Assembly (NCBI GenBank): GCA_016290665.1
Contig: JAEEUW010000010.1
Location: 1-38,771, forward strand
Source: Clostridiaceae bacterium
GTDB taxonomy: Bacteria > Bacillota > Clostridia > Oscillospirales > Acutalibacteraceae
Direction of reading: 5' to 3'
Length of the DNA stretch: 38,771 bases
A program made the translations under genes and the position numbers. The notes beneath the pieces are model-generated. The model had not been told where the DNA came from, did not search any database, and was given only the letters and a program-made list of their open reading frames with translations. Shown here one piece after another: positions 8,701-15,343 of the stretch (position 1 is the first letter of the stretch; every line of letters begins with the position of its first letter).

Positions 8701-8955
8701 AACCGCAGCTTCACGCTGACGCTGCACGCGAGCGGCAGGGAAACGTTCCGGCTTTACGTCGGCGGGTTCCGGAGCCTGAGCGCGCTGACCGTGCGCGACC
8801 GCAGCGGCAACGTGCAGACCGTTTCCTTCGGCAACACGGACGGCAACTACTACCGCGAAGTGACAATCGAAGCCGACGGCAGCAGCGAGCTGGAGGTCAC
8901 CTGCCGTCTGCTGTGCGGCAGCAACATCACGCTGGCGGCCTGCACGGCGCAGTAA
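5755..8955 (+). CDS. secreted glycoside hydrolase family 31 (alpha-glucosidase/xylosidase-like) with PA14 domain
   Basis: A 1066-residue exported enzyme expected to cleave alpha-glycosides outside the cell. It has a hydrophobic N-terminal signal (about residues 5-22) and the GH31 beta-sandwich domain. The (beta/alpha)8 barrel has the nucleophile region in FNDHPEP (D292) where most GH31 members show WxDMNE, and the acid/base region in QWTGDIGTDN (D407). A PA14-type carbohydrate-binding insert spans about 564-680 (GLKGEYF... ADDGIRIWLDGEKI). A DUF5110-like sandwich with TTLYEDD follows, then about 250 residues of beta-rich C-terminal sequence I cannot assign. The start may be ATG 5755 or ATG 5764; AGGGAG spacing slightly favours 5764. 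Exact substrate unknown. Confidence 0.88.
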   Translation: MRVMIKILALFWTVLTLLVFAFGKPGPAPYDPADYAAGQPQSVTEGSLRVELLRDSLVRLETKGPRGFENRPSFTVEKRTGWNDVAFTEKSENGYRLIETAHYTVHVPLGAQSAAGCFITDPQGKRLWQFESDTDSNVFLPSASDALQSWSFTDTPRVIPSSDGYSVAKNFYENNGWDLRNDAQDVFVFLPGGSYKTFLQDFTDLCGKTELLPLNLFGYWDSRYYEYNQKTARQQIRDYYDKGYPLDVLVIDTDWRISAGGTGYNINRLLFPAFEQFARETHRQGVSLVFNDHPEPTRGCENLLDKYEMFYRTTNLQKILKKGLDYWWYDRNWWTSLKPVHDDLSIYTTGMYAYHWITKDYYDRAACKGESARRPIIMANVDGVGNGTLEYPSELAAHRYALQWTGDIGTDNRSLAQEIENMVLLGNELALPYTSSDLGGHTSDVTPEMYIRWIQYGALSPIMRVHCTKPYSRMPWLFGETAERVTHTYTDLRYRLLPLYYALAHENYETGLPLLRRLDTAYPQYAEADRNDEYLLGDSLLVAPLSESEPLAEDYSFTCGGKEGLKGEYFANDTFSGEPEVVRQDKTVYFDWGYSAPQGLSVSDYFSVRWTGELAVGAKPVRLTAYADDGIRIWLDGEKIVDGWDTFNTLFTTDYIPANSRHSIKIEFRDGNNHAHVFVSLFTTGDVSRDVFLPDGAWMDVWTGETFVGPKTVTVRHGLATSPLFVRMGGVLVLADNMKNTSEKDWRRLTLDVYPGADRGGKTTLYEDDVTTVAYKDGAFRTTEISLSGGKTQTLTIAPAEGHFKGSRAFSDRSWTVRVHGRAGWGKLLSATRNGKPAAWKTVAQDKDADPLAVTGGARDGTVYELTFTAPVGEAQTLAFTFEQAPRDGTNKDYDRSRAELSLSVRRLEKQSAAFTIDDGCRDFAVFAADRDFTAVRKRNGDGSVGEATVGGEKNLFDDNYSIGWTGGDTQNRGSTTCGLVSNRSFTLTLHASGRETFRLYVGGFRSLSALTVRDRSGNVQTVSFGNTDGNYYREVTIEADGSSELEVTCRLLCGSNITLAACTAQ

Positions 8956-8973
8956 AAAGTCCCGCGCCGAAGA

Positions 8974-9002
8974 TTGACAAGCCGTACGTTTCGTTGTATC
9001 AT
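8974..9002 (+). promoter_or_regulatory. promoter of metallophosphoesterase 2
   Basis: TTGACA (8974-8979), 17-base spacer, TATCAT (8997-9002), between the GH31 stop and the phosphoesterase start. The two secreted proteins are therefore separately transcribed, although no terminator is visible between them. Confidence 0.82.
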
Positions 9003-9037
9003 AAAAGGCGATCTTTCCAAAGAAAGGAACATGACTC

Positions 9038-10006
9038 ATGAATAATGTCAAAATTCTGCTGCAGCGGTTCGTTTCGGCGGTGCTGGCGTTCTTTCTGGCG
9101 TTTCTGCCGTTCGCGAACGGCAAAAAGCCCAAGGATCCGGGCGACGCGGTCTGCAAGGTGGCCATCGTGTCCGACGTGCATATCGACCGCCGTCTGCCGG
9201 CCGGCCAGCTGGCGCTGCAAAACTGCTACAAGGACATGCTTTCGCTTTCGCCCGACGGCATCGCCGTGCTCGGCGACCTGACCAACTACGGCGACAAGGC
9301 GACGCTGGAACGGTTCTTTGAAATCACGCGGGATACGATCCCGGCGGACGTCGGCACGGTCGTCATTGCCGGCAACCACGACATCGGCCACGCGAAGGAG
9401 GCCGACGGCGAACGGATGAACCCCGAGGCGCTGGCGGACTTTGTGGACTGCTGCAACCGCTATCTGGATTACGGCCTTGAGCATCCCTATTACACGATTG
9501 AAGTGAACGGTTACCCGTTCATCTGCCTCAACGACGAGAGCGCCGACAACTGGGACCGCCCGGAATACAGCGACGACGCGCTGCGCTTTCTGGAGGACGA
9601 GCTGACAAAATATGACGGCAGCGGCAAGCCGGTGTTCGTGCTGCTGCACGTGCCGCTTGCGGGCGTTCACGGCGAAGAGAACTTCTATCCCGACGGCGGC
9701 ACGGAGGAGCCCTGGAGCAGCCGGATTCAGACTGCGCTGGAAGCGCACAAAAACGTGTTCTGCCTGAGCGGCCATCTGCACAAGGGGCTTTCCAACAAGA
9801 TCGACACGCCGACCTATACCTGCGTCAACGGCGTGCATTACCTGAATCTGCCGTCCTATCTGATGCCGAACTGGCCGGTGGATTACGCGGTCAACGGGCT
9901 GGGCTTCTTCATGGAGATCAGTGAAAGCGCGGTGCTCTTCCGCTGCCGGAACTATTACATGCACAACTGGGTGGACAATTTCGACTATCTGTGCAAGCTG
10001 GTATAA
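9038..10006 (+). CDS. secreted/membrane-anchored calcineurin-like metallophosphoesterase (paralogue 2)
   Basis: A 322-residue metal-dependent phosphoesterase with an N-terminal export signal (hydrophobic about residues 11-26). Metal ligands are in SDVH (D46, H48), GDLTNYG (D80), GNHD (N113-D115), LLHVPLAG and SGHLH. The start at 9038 follows AAAGGAAC. It shares domain order and signal architecture with the genes at 2709 and 15340, although the three are clearly diverged in sequence. It sits directly after the secreted GH31 enzyme, so joint action on an extracellular phosphorylated glycan is conceivable but only inferred. A terminator follows. Confidence 0.9.
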   Translation: MNNVKILLQRFVSAVLAFFLAFLPFANGKKPKDPGDAVCKVAIVSDVHIDRRLPAGQLALQNCYKDMLSLSPDGIAVLGDLTNYGDKATLERFFEITRDTIPADVGTVVIAGNHDIGHAKEADGERMNPEALADFVDCCNRYLDYGLEHPYYTIEVNGYPFICLNDESADNWDRPEYSDDALRFLEDELTKYDGSGKPVFVLLHVPLAGVHGEENFYPDGGTEEPWSSRIQTALEAHKNVFCLSGHLHKGLSNKIDTPTYTCVNGVHYLNLPSYLMPNWPVDYAVNGLGFFMEISESAVLFRCRNYYMHNWVDNFDYLCKLV

Positions 10007-10021
10007 CCGCATACAAACGCA

Positions 10022-10052
10022 ACGGACGTCCTGAAAGGGGCGTCCGTTTTTT
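10022..10052 (+). terminator. rho-independent terminator after metallophosphoesterase 2
   Basis: ACGGACG (10022-10028) pairs with CGTCCGT (10041-10047) and runs into a T tract. Confidence 0.85.
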
Positions 10053-10093
10053 CGTCCTTAGCGCAAAGCGGCTGACTTTCCTGTTTTTTCCTC

Positions 10094-10122
10094 TTGACAA
10101 ACGGCCGCGGAGGGCGTATGAT
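10094..10122 (+). promoter_or_regulatory. orphan plus-strand promoter
   Basis: TTGACA (10094-10099), 17-base spacer, TATGAT (10117-10122): near-consensus, pointing right. No plus-strand gene with a ribosome site follows for 3.6 kb; the next sense gene is the Y-family polymerase at 13732. An antisense or small RNA is an alternative product. Confidence 0.7.
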
Positions 10123-10125
10123 GTT

Positions 10126-10143
10126 ATCGAACAAATGTTCGAT
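10126..10143. promoter_or_regulatory. LexA/SOS box (Cheo-box type)
   Basis: A perfect 7-bp dyad ATCGAAC-AAAT-GTTCGAT whose core fits 13 of 14 positions of the Bacillus LexA consensus CGAACRNRYGTTYC. It begins four bases after the -10 of the orphan promoter, where a bound repressor would block transcription. Confidence 0.7.
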
Positions 10144-10153
10144 TTAGCCGTTG

Positions 10154-10191
10154 AGAAAAAGCGGCACCCGCTCCCGGAAGAGAGCGGGTGC
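10154..10191 (-). terminator. terminator of the large surface-protein gene
   Basis: A 10-bp stem (10164-10173 with 10182-10191, loop of eight) is followed on the minus strand by CGC and five T. A smaller hairpin (10191-10205) lies between it and the stop codon. On the plus strand there is no T tract. Confidence 0.85.
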
Positions 10192-10205
10192 ACGGTTCAA
10201 CCGTG

Positions 10206-13200
10206 TCAGCGCTTGAAAATCGCAAGGATGTTGTGGAAGAACCTGATCAGCCACGCGAACGGGCCGGTGTGGATCTCGCCGCAGTATTTGCAGCGCTGCG
10301 AAGCTTTGAGGTCGGCGCCGCAGTCGCGGCAATAGCCGCTGCCGTTGTCGGTGTGGGGTTTCTTTGCAACGCTCTGCGTCTCCTTGTGGCTGCCGTCGCG
10401 GGTGCAGGTGCGGGTCTGCTGCCCTTCGGCGGTGCAGGTGGGCTGCTTGGTGACAACCCAGCCGCCCCAGGCGTGGCCTTTGGCCGGCACCTGCTCGGTT
10501 CTGGTTGCGGGGCAGTTGACGCAGGTGAAGGTCTTCACGCCCGCCGCCGTGCAGGTCGGCTGCGTGGTCACAACGCCGGCGTTCCAGCTGTGCTCCGCCT
10601 TGGGAATGACCGTCTGGGCTTTCAGGACTTCGCCGCAAGCATCACACACGCTGCCGTCGGTCAGGCCGGTCTGCGTGCAGGTGGCCGCTTTGCCGGGCAC
10701 GGTTTTCGGCATGTGGGGCAAACGCCCGATCTCCGCCGTTTCAAGCACGGCCCCGCAAACGGTACACTCGGTATGCTTGCTGCCGGCGCGCTTGCAGGTG
10801 GCCGGTGTGTCGGTGATCCAGCCGGAGGAAACGTGGCGCAGCGCGGTGCCTTCTGCTTCAAAGGTATGGCTGTCGTTCCCTTCCACAGCGCCGCAGTCTT
10901 TGCAGGAATAATAGTAGACCGCATTCTTTGCGCAGGCAGCAGCAGATTTCAGCGCCGCCTCTTTCACCGCTGCGGCCGTATAGACGTGAACGCCGGTCGG
11001 GTCGATCGTTGTGTTCTGGCCGCGCACCGCGCCGCAGACGGAGCACGCTTCGTGCCCCGCGCCCGCCGCGCTGCAGGTGGGCGCCGTGTCGGTGATCCAC
11101 ACCCAGCTGTGCGCGCCGGTCGGCGCCAGCGCCGCGTAGGTCGTGTAATCGCAGCGCGTGCAGGTCTCATACGCCGCCCAGCCGCTTTCGCCGCAGGTGG
11201 GCGCCCGGCCTTCGTGCTGCACCTTGTCGTGCCCGAGGGCCGGAATTACAACGCTTTCATTCAGCACCTCGCCGCACAGGGCGCAGACCGCTTTGCCGCT
11301 GCCGGGCGCGGTGCAGGTGGCCGGAACAACGGGCACAACGGTCGCTTCGTGCGTGCTGCAGACCGCGGAGCCGCCCGAAACCTCGTTTTCAATTTCCGTC
11401 ACATAAACGGCGGGGACCACGCCGTGCATATCGTTGGACCAGGCCGACGTGAAGCCCACAGCGCCGCCGGGGAAGACCCCGCAGGGGCGTCTGCCGAAAA
11501 AGTTGTCGGCGGCATTGCGCAGCACCCAATAGTTGTCCGAAGCACTGCGGTTTTCCAAAGCATAGGGAGTGAATTGCAGCTTTCTTGTTTCGGCGTCAAA
11601 GCCGTAGCCGGCGTTCAGCGCCTGCGCCGACGAAAGCAAGAACACCGGATCGTCGGTGGTCTCCCAGTCATATCGCTCATACCCGGCTGTGCCGCGCAGG
11701 GTCATCATGCCCCGGTTGTCCTGCTCGGTCGTCCTGATCTTTGCCCGCTGCGCGTCGTTGAAGGCGGTATTCCAAAAATCGTTGATCAAAAAGTCGCGGA
11801 TGTGGCTGACCGTGTAATCGGTGGCGTAATGGGTCCGCGCCTCGTCCGCCCAGCCGTCATTGTCCCAATAATCATCATAATAGTTGCCGCGCTGATAAAC
11901 AAGAGATTCCATGATCTCGTTGCACATCAGCAGCCCGTTTTCGGGGTCCAGAATGCGCCAGGTCAAAGGCTCAAACTTATAATACCAGACATATTTCACA
12001 AGCGCTCCGTCGGTGAAGCTGTAATCATAGCCGGCATAGACCTTCGGCTTCGGCGCATTCACGGAGGTGCTTGTGTCCTCCCGGATCATAACGGTGTATT
12101 CAATCTTTGCTCTGTATTTTTGACCGTTTTGGATCAGATCCGCATAATCCGTGTAATAATCCGCATCAAAGTTCCAGCGGTATTCACTGATTGTCAGGTT
12201 GCGCTGCGGCGCAAGGGGCAGCCGTTCGTTCAGCGCGGCGATCACGGCTTCGTCCGTCTCTTTGCTTTGCGGATAGCTTCCGAAATGGACAAGATCGCCG
12301 ACATGCAGCAGCGCATCGCCGCCGGCGTCGTTTCTGAGCGTTTCCAGCCGCATGGCCGGGCAAACGCCGTAGTAAGCGTTGGTGTCTTTGAGATTGGCGG
12401 GGGCGGAGCTCATGGCGCCGCTTTGGTTGACTGCGCAGTCGTAGTTCATATTAAAATATTTGCTCACGGTGCGGGTCCACCACGCGGCGGTCTCTGCGCC
12501 GGAACCGCCAAGGCCCTGCGCCTTTGCGTAATCCGTGCCGGCCAGCGCTCTTGCGGCGTCGGCGCTTCTGCCGTTCGTGTTGAAGCCGGCGTCTGCGCTG
12601 CAAAGATCATCCCAGGCGGGCAAAAAGATTTTGTCTGCGGTTGCGGGCGCGTCATACCGGTGCGCACCGTTTCCGCCGGCCCCGCTGCCGACATACCAGT
12701 AATCGTTCGTAAGCGGTTCCGCCAGAATGTTTTCCTGCTGCGCCGCGCTGAAGGCAGTTGTCAAAAAATGCTCGTTGAGCCACACGCTGATGGTTTCCCA
12801 CCAGCCGCCGGAATGGTTGCTGTCGGTAATGCTGCCGTATTCGCCCGTATAGAACGAAGACGCAAGCGCGTTCCGGTAAACGGCAAACGGCTGACTGTCG
12901 ATCAGGGCGGTGCACACAACAAGGCCGCTGTCGGGGTCGATCACGCACCAGCGCAGGGGCTCAAAACGAAACCAGTAGGTGTTCCCCGCCGGATAGCCGT
13001 TTTGCGCCTGATACCCGCTTTCCTGCCCGTCCGGCGTGGTGTTGGGCCGGCTTTCGTCAATGGTGACGCCTCTGTATTTGACGTTTTGAAACACAACGTC
13101 AATATAGCTCATGCCGTCAAAGGGCAGGCAAACCCCGACGTCCGCGCCGGTGCCGATCTCGTTGCCGTAATAGCGAAATGTCTTTTGCTCGCCGGGAAGC

Positions 13201-13373
13201 TGCGGCAGCGCCGCAAGCAGCGCTTCGTCCGTCACGAGCGACTGCGGATAGGTGCCGTATTCCAGAATGTCGCCCGCGGCAAAAGCGCTCTCTTCTGCCG
13301 CGGCAAACGGCACGAACGGCACCGCGCCGAGCAGCAGCAAAAGGGCGAGCAGAACGGATATTGTTTTCTTCAT
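10206..13373 (-). CDS. large secreted surface protein with two DUF6273-like domains and cysteine-pair repeats
   Basis: A 1055-residue exported protein of unknown function. Signal peptide residues 1-26 (MKKTISVLLALLLLLGAVP). Two related domains begin GDILEYGTYPQS (about 35) and GDLVHFGSYPQS (about 365). These resemble DUF6273; the first carries a WWTRTVS-type motif. From about residue 655 to 1020 run some eight degenerate repeats, each with a TC step, a CxxCG or CxxC pair and a GH/AH aromatic turn. The last 28 residues (from 1028) form CKYCGEIHTG followed by an aromatic, basic amphipathic tail. The start at 13373 has GGAG ten bases upstream; an upstream in-frame codon at 13394 has none. It is probably a surface adhesin or stalk. 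It is transcribed alone. Confidence 0.8.
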   Translation of the reverse strand: MKKTISVLLALLLLLGAVPFVPFAAAEESAFAAGDILEYGTYPQSLVTDEALLAALPQLPGEQKTFRYYGNEIGTGADVGVCLPFDGMSYIDVVFQNVKYRGVTIDESRPNTTPDGQESGYQAQNGYPAGNTYWFRFEPLRWCVIDPDSGLVVCTALIDSQPFAVYRNALASSFYTGEYGSITDSNHSGGWWETISVWLNEHFLTTAFSAAQQENILAEPLTNDYWYVGSGAGGNGAHRYDAPATADKIFLPAWDDLCSADAGFNTNGRSADAARALAGTDYAKAQGLGGSGAETAAWWTRTVSKYFNMNYDCAVNQSGAMSSAPANLKDTNAYYGVCPAMRLETLRNDAGGDALLHVGDLVHFGSYPQSKETDEAVIAALNERLPLAPQRNLTISEYRWNFDADYYTDYADLIQNGQKYRAKIEYTVMIREDTSTSVNAPKPKVYAGYDYSFTDGALVKYVWYYKFEPLTWRILDPENGLLMCNEIMESLVYQRGNYYDDYWDNDGWADEARTHYATDYTVSHIRDFLINDFWNTAFNDAQRAKIRTTEQDNRGMMTLRGTAGYERYDWETTDDPVFLLSSAQALNAGYGFDAETRKLQFTPYALENRSASDNYWVLRNAADNFFGRRPCGVFPGGAVGFTSAWSNDMHGVVPAVYVTEIENEVSGGSAVCSTHEATVVPVVPATCTAPGSGKAVCALCGEVLNESVVIPALGHDKVQHEGRAPTCGESGWAAYETCTRCDYTTYAALAPTGAHSWVWITDTAPTCSAAGAGHEACSVCGAVRGQNTTIDPTGVHVYTAAAVKEAALKSAAACAKNAVYYYSCKDCGAVEGNDSHTFEAEGTALRHVSSGWITDTPATCKRAGSKHTECTVCGAVLETAEIGRLPHMPKTVPGKAATCTQTGLTDGSVCDACGEVLKAQTVIPKAEHSWNAGVVTTQPTCTAAGVKTFTCVNCPATRTEQVPAKGHAWGGWVVTKQPTCTAEGQQTRTCTRDGSHKETQSVAKKPHTDNGSGYCRDCGADLKASQRCKYCGEIHTGPFAWLIRFFHNILAIFKR

Positions 13374-13420
13374 GTTCGCACATCTCCTTTGCAAAAACCG
13401 GAAATCTTTTTTCCTTTTTC

Positions 13421-13426
13421 ATTATA
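13421..13426 (-). promoter_or_regulatory. -10 element of the surface-protein promoter
   Basis: Perfect TATAAT on the minus strand, 48 bases before the start codon. The -35 region (GTTCCA at a 17-base spacing) is poor, so an activator or weak expression is possible. Confidence 0.5.
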
Positions 13427-13542
13427 ACACAGTTTTTGCCGTTTGGAACCTTTTTGGAGTGAACAGCGTGTTTTTGGGTGTGAAAAGTTGCCATATTTCC
13501 GAATTGGAATCAAAAGGCGGGGGAGCCAAGCCGCACGTTGGC
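13427..13542. other. non-coding stretch upstream of the REP-like element
   Basis: No gene with a ribosome site is visible. I looked for a plus-strand promoter for the Y-polymerase gene and found none convincing. GAACAGCGTGTTT at 13464 resembles half of a LexA box but has the wrong spacing. Confidence 0.4.
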
Positions 13543-13609
13543 GTAGCGTCGCGCTCCGCGCGACTTGCTGCAGCGAATCGGGACCCGGCCGCGCGGAGCG
13601 CGGCGCTAC
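13543..13609. repeat. pair of inverted REP-like GC-rich hairpins
   Basis: A 20-base arm (13543-13562) recurs inverted at 13590-13609 with one mismatch. Each arm also contains its own hairpin: GTCGCG-CTCCG-CGCGAC (13548-13564) and GCCGCG-CGGAG-CGCGGC (13588-13604). The difference between the two hairpins is a compensated T:A to C:G pair. The right arm abuts the heptamer array. Confidence 0.85.
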
Positions 13610-13685
13610 TGTTCCCTGTCCCCTGTTCCCTGTCCCCTGTTCCCTGTTCCCTGTCCCCTGTTCCCTGTCCCCTGTTCCCTGTCCC
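13609..13685. repeat. heptamer tandem array, family A (CTGTTCC/CTGTCCC), eleven units
   Basis: Eleven uninterrupted 7-bp units, mostly alternating CTGTTCC and CTGTCCC, ending in a degenerate CTGCGCA. It is the longest array in the window and belongs to the same family as 2431-2472 and 2613-2647. Confidence 0.96.
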
Positions 13686-13697
13686 CTGCGCACTCTA

Positions 13698-13718
13698 ATT
13701 CTCCATTCTCCATTCTCA
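13698..13718. repeat. heptamer tandem array, family D (ATTCTCC), three units
   Basis: ATTCTCC, ATTCTCC, ATTCTCA in 7-bp register, ending 13 bases before the polymerase start and immediately before its ribosome site. Confidence 0.85.
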
Positions 13719-13731
13719 AAGAAGGTGCCCC

Positions 13732-14982
13732 ATGTCCTGCTATATCTGCATCGATCTCAAAAGCTTCTTCGCCTCCGTCGAATGCGTCGACCGGGGGCTG
13801 GACCCGTTCCGGGCGAACCTGGTCGTGGCCGACGAGGCGCGCGGCCGGGGCGCCATCTGCCTGGCTGTGTCGCCCGCCATGAAGGCGCTGGGCGTCAAGA
13901 ACCGCTGCCGGCTGTTCGAGATTCCCGCCGGAATCGACTATATCATCGCCCTGCCGCATATGCGCCGCTATATGGAGGTCTCCGCCGGCATCGTGGCGCT
14001 CTATCAGCAGTACGTGTCGCCCGACGATCTCCACGTCTATTCCATTGACGAATGCTTCATCGACGCCGCGCCCTATCTGCGGCTCTATCGCCAGACGCCC
14101 CGGGCGTTCGCCCAGATGCTGATGGACGCCGTTTTTCAAAAGACCGGCATCTGCGCCACGGCGGGAATCGGCACCAACCTGTTTTTGTGCAAGCTCGCGC
14201 TCGACATCACCGCCAAGCACGCGGATGACCATATCGGCGTGCTGGACGAGGCGGGCTTTCGCCGTCAGCTTTGGCGCCACCGGCCCATCACGGATATCTG
14301 GGGCATCGGCCGCGGCACGGCGCGGCGGCTCGCTTTGCTCGGCGTCTATGACCTGCACGGCGTGACCGAGCTGCCGGAGCAAGTGCTCTACCGGGAATTC
14401 GGCGTCAACGCGCAGGTGCTGATCGACCACGCCCACGGCCGGGAGTCGGGCACCATTGCGCAGATCCACGCCTACAAGCCGAAATCGCACTCGCTGTCGA
14501 ACAGTCAGATTCTCTTTTCCGATTACACGCGCGCCGACGCTTATGTGGTGCTGCGCGAAATGGTGGACGCGCTGGTGCTCAAGCTGGTGGAGCAGGGCCT
14601 GCTGGCGGGCTCTGTCGCGCTTTCGGTGGGCTACAGCGGCGACCGTCTGCCCGCCGCGGGCGGCAGCCATCGGCTGGAAAAGCCCACCGACTCGTTCCGG
14701 ACGATCATGGCGGCGTTTGACGGCATCTATACGCGCACGGTGCGGGATCTGCCGATCCGGCGGGTCGGCATTGCGCTGCAGGAGCTCACGTCGGGCGCGA
14801 ACCTGCAACTGACGCTGTTCGACGATCTGCCGGAGCGGCAAAGGGAACGCGACCTGCAGACGGCGCGGATCGGCATCAAAAACAGGTTCGGCAAAAACGC
14901 CCTGCTCAAAGGTCTGAGCTACACCGAGGCGGGCACGGCGCGGGTGCGCAACAAACTGATCGGAGGCCATAACGGTGGATGA
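13732..14982 (+). CDS. Y-family translesion DNA polymerase, UvrX/UmuC-like
   Basis: Error-prone lesion-bypass polymerase of 416 residues, cytoplasmic. The Y-family catalytic acids are D8 in CIDLKSFFASVE and D106-E107 in YSIDECFID. The sequence DPFRANLVVADEARG...ICLAVSPAMKALG is typical of the gram-positive UvrX/YqjW branch rather than DinB. The helix-hairpin-helix region reads DIWGIGRGTARRLALLGV and the little-finger domain follows. The length is normal. The start at 13732 follows GAAGGTG. Its stop overlaps the next start by 8 bases, giving a coupled UvrX-YolD unit as in Bacillus. Homologues are usually SOS-induced, yet no LexA box lies immediately upstream; the nearest is at 10126. Confidence 0.93.
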   Translation: MSCYICIDLKSFFASVECVDRGLDPFRANLVVADEARGRGAICLAVSPAMKALGVKNRCRLFEIPAGIDYIIALPHMRRYMEVSAGIVALYQQYVSPDDLHVYSIDECFIDAAPYLRLYRQTPRAFAQMLMDAVFQKTGICATAGIGTNLFLCKLALDITAKHADDHIGVLDEAGFRRQLWRHRPITDIWGIGRGTARRLALLGVYDLHGVTELPEQVLYREFGVNAQVLIDHAHGRESGTIAQIHAYKPKSHSLSNSQILFSDYTRADAYVVLREMVDALVLKLVEQGLLAGSVALSVGYSGDRLPAAGGSHRLEKPTDSFRTIMAAFDGIYTRTVRDLPIRRVGIALQELTSGANLQLTLFDDLPERQRERDLQTARIGIKNRFGKNALLKGLSYTEAGTARVRNKLIGGHNGG

Positions 14983-15343
14983 AAAAGACCGCGGCCGGCT
15001 CTTTTTGCCCTATGCGGCGCTGGTCGGCTTTGAAGAACTGGTCAAAAAACAGACGCAGGTCTATGACCGGCGGCGCGCGCGCAGCGACGAGGAAAACGAG
15101 CTGCTTTCGCGGCAGGTGAACGCGCTGCGGCGCGGCATGCGCATCCGCGTCACCTTTTATGAAGACGGGTTCTACCGCACCTGCAGCGGCACGGTGCGGC
15201 GCGTGGAGCCCGTGGCCCGCACGCTGACGCTGGACAAACGAACGCTGTCGTTCGACGATCTCTATGCCGTGCAGCCGGTTGACTTGCCGGAGGAATGGGA
15301 TTATAATGGAAGCACAGCGACCGCCGGGGAGGAATACTTATGA
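14975..15343 (+). CDS. YolD-like protein
   Basis: A 122-residue protein of the YolD family, which in Firmicutes is encoded next to UvrX-type polymerases; its role in lesion bypass or its control is not well defined. The opening DRGRLFLPYAALVGFEELV and the later IRVTFYEDGFYRTCSGTVRRVEP follow the family pattern. The start is GTG at 14975, supported by GGAGG at 14962-14966 eight bases upstream, and overlaps the polymerase stop. Its own stop overlaps the next gene's ATG (ATGA). The 3' end contains a strong internal promoter for that gene. Confidence 0.82.
   Translation: MDEKDRGRLFLPYAALVGFEELVKKQTQVYDRRRARSDEENELLSRQVNALRRGMRIRVTFYEDGFYRTCSGTVRRVEPVARTLTLDKRTLSFDDLYAVQPVDLPEEWDYNGSTATAGEEYL
15279..15307 (+). 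promoter_or_regulatory. internal promoter of metallophosphoesterase 3, inside the yolD-like gene
   Basis: TTGACT (15279-15284), 17-base spacer, perfect TATAAT (15302-15307), 32 bases before the phosphoesterase ATG. It allows that gene to be expressed independently of the lesion-bypass operon. Confidence 0.78.

Noticed and set aside
10188-13427. Plus-strand open frame of about 1080 codons opposite the surface protein
   Set aside because: The minus strand encodes a signal peptide, repeated domains and ordered cysteine pairs with promoter and terminator; the plus frame has none of these. Similar long shadows opposite GH31 (5734-9165), the alaX-GDPD region (16804-18999), the ABC genes (26704-28686, 28725-30428) and gltX-glnS were rejected for the same reason.
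13464-13476. LexA-box-like sequence upstream of the Y-family polymerase
   Set aside because: GAAC and GTT halves are five bases apart instead of four and the outer bases do not match; it is not a credible site.
2431-13718. Heptamer arrays considered as CRISPR
   Set aside because: Units are 7 bp, contiguous and without unique spacers, and no cas gene is nearby.
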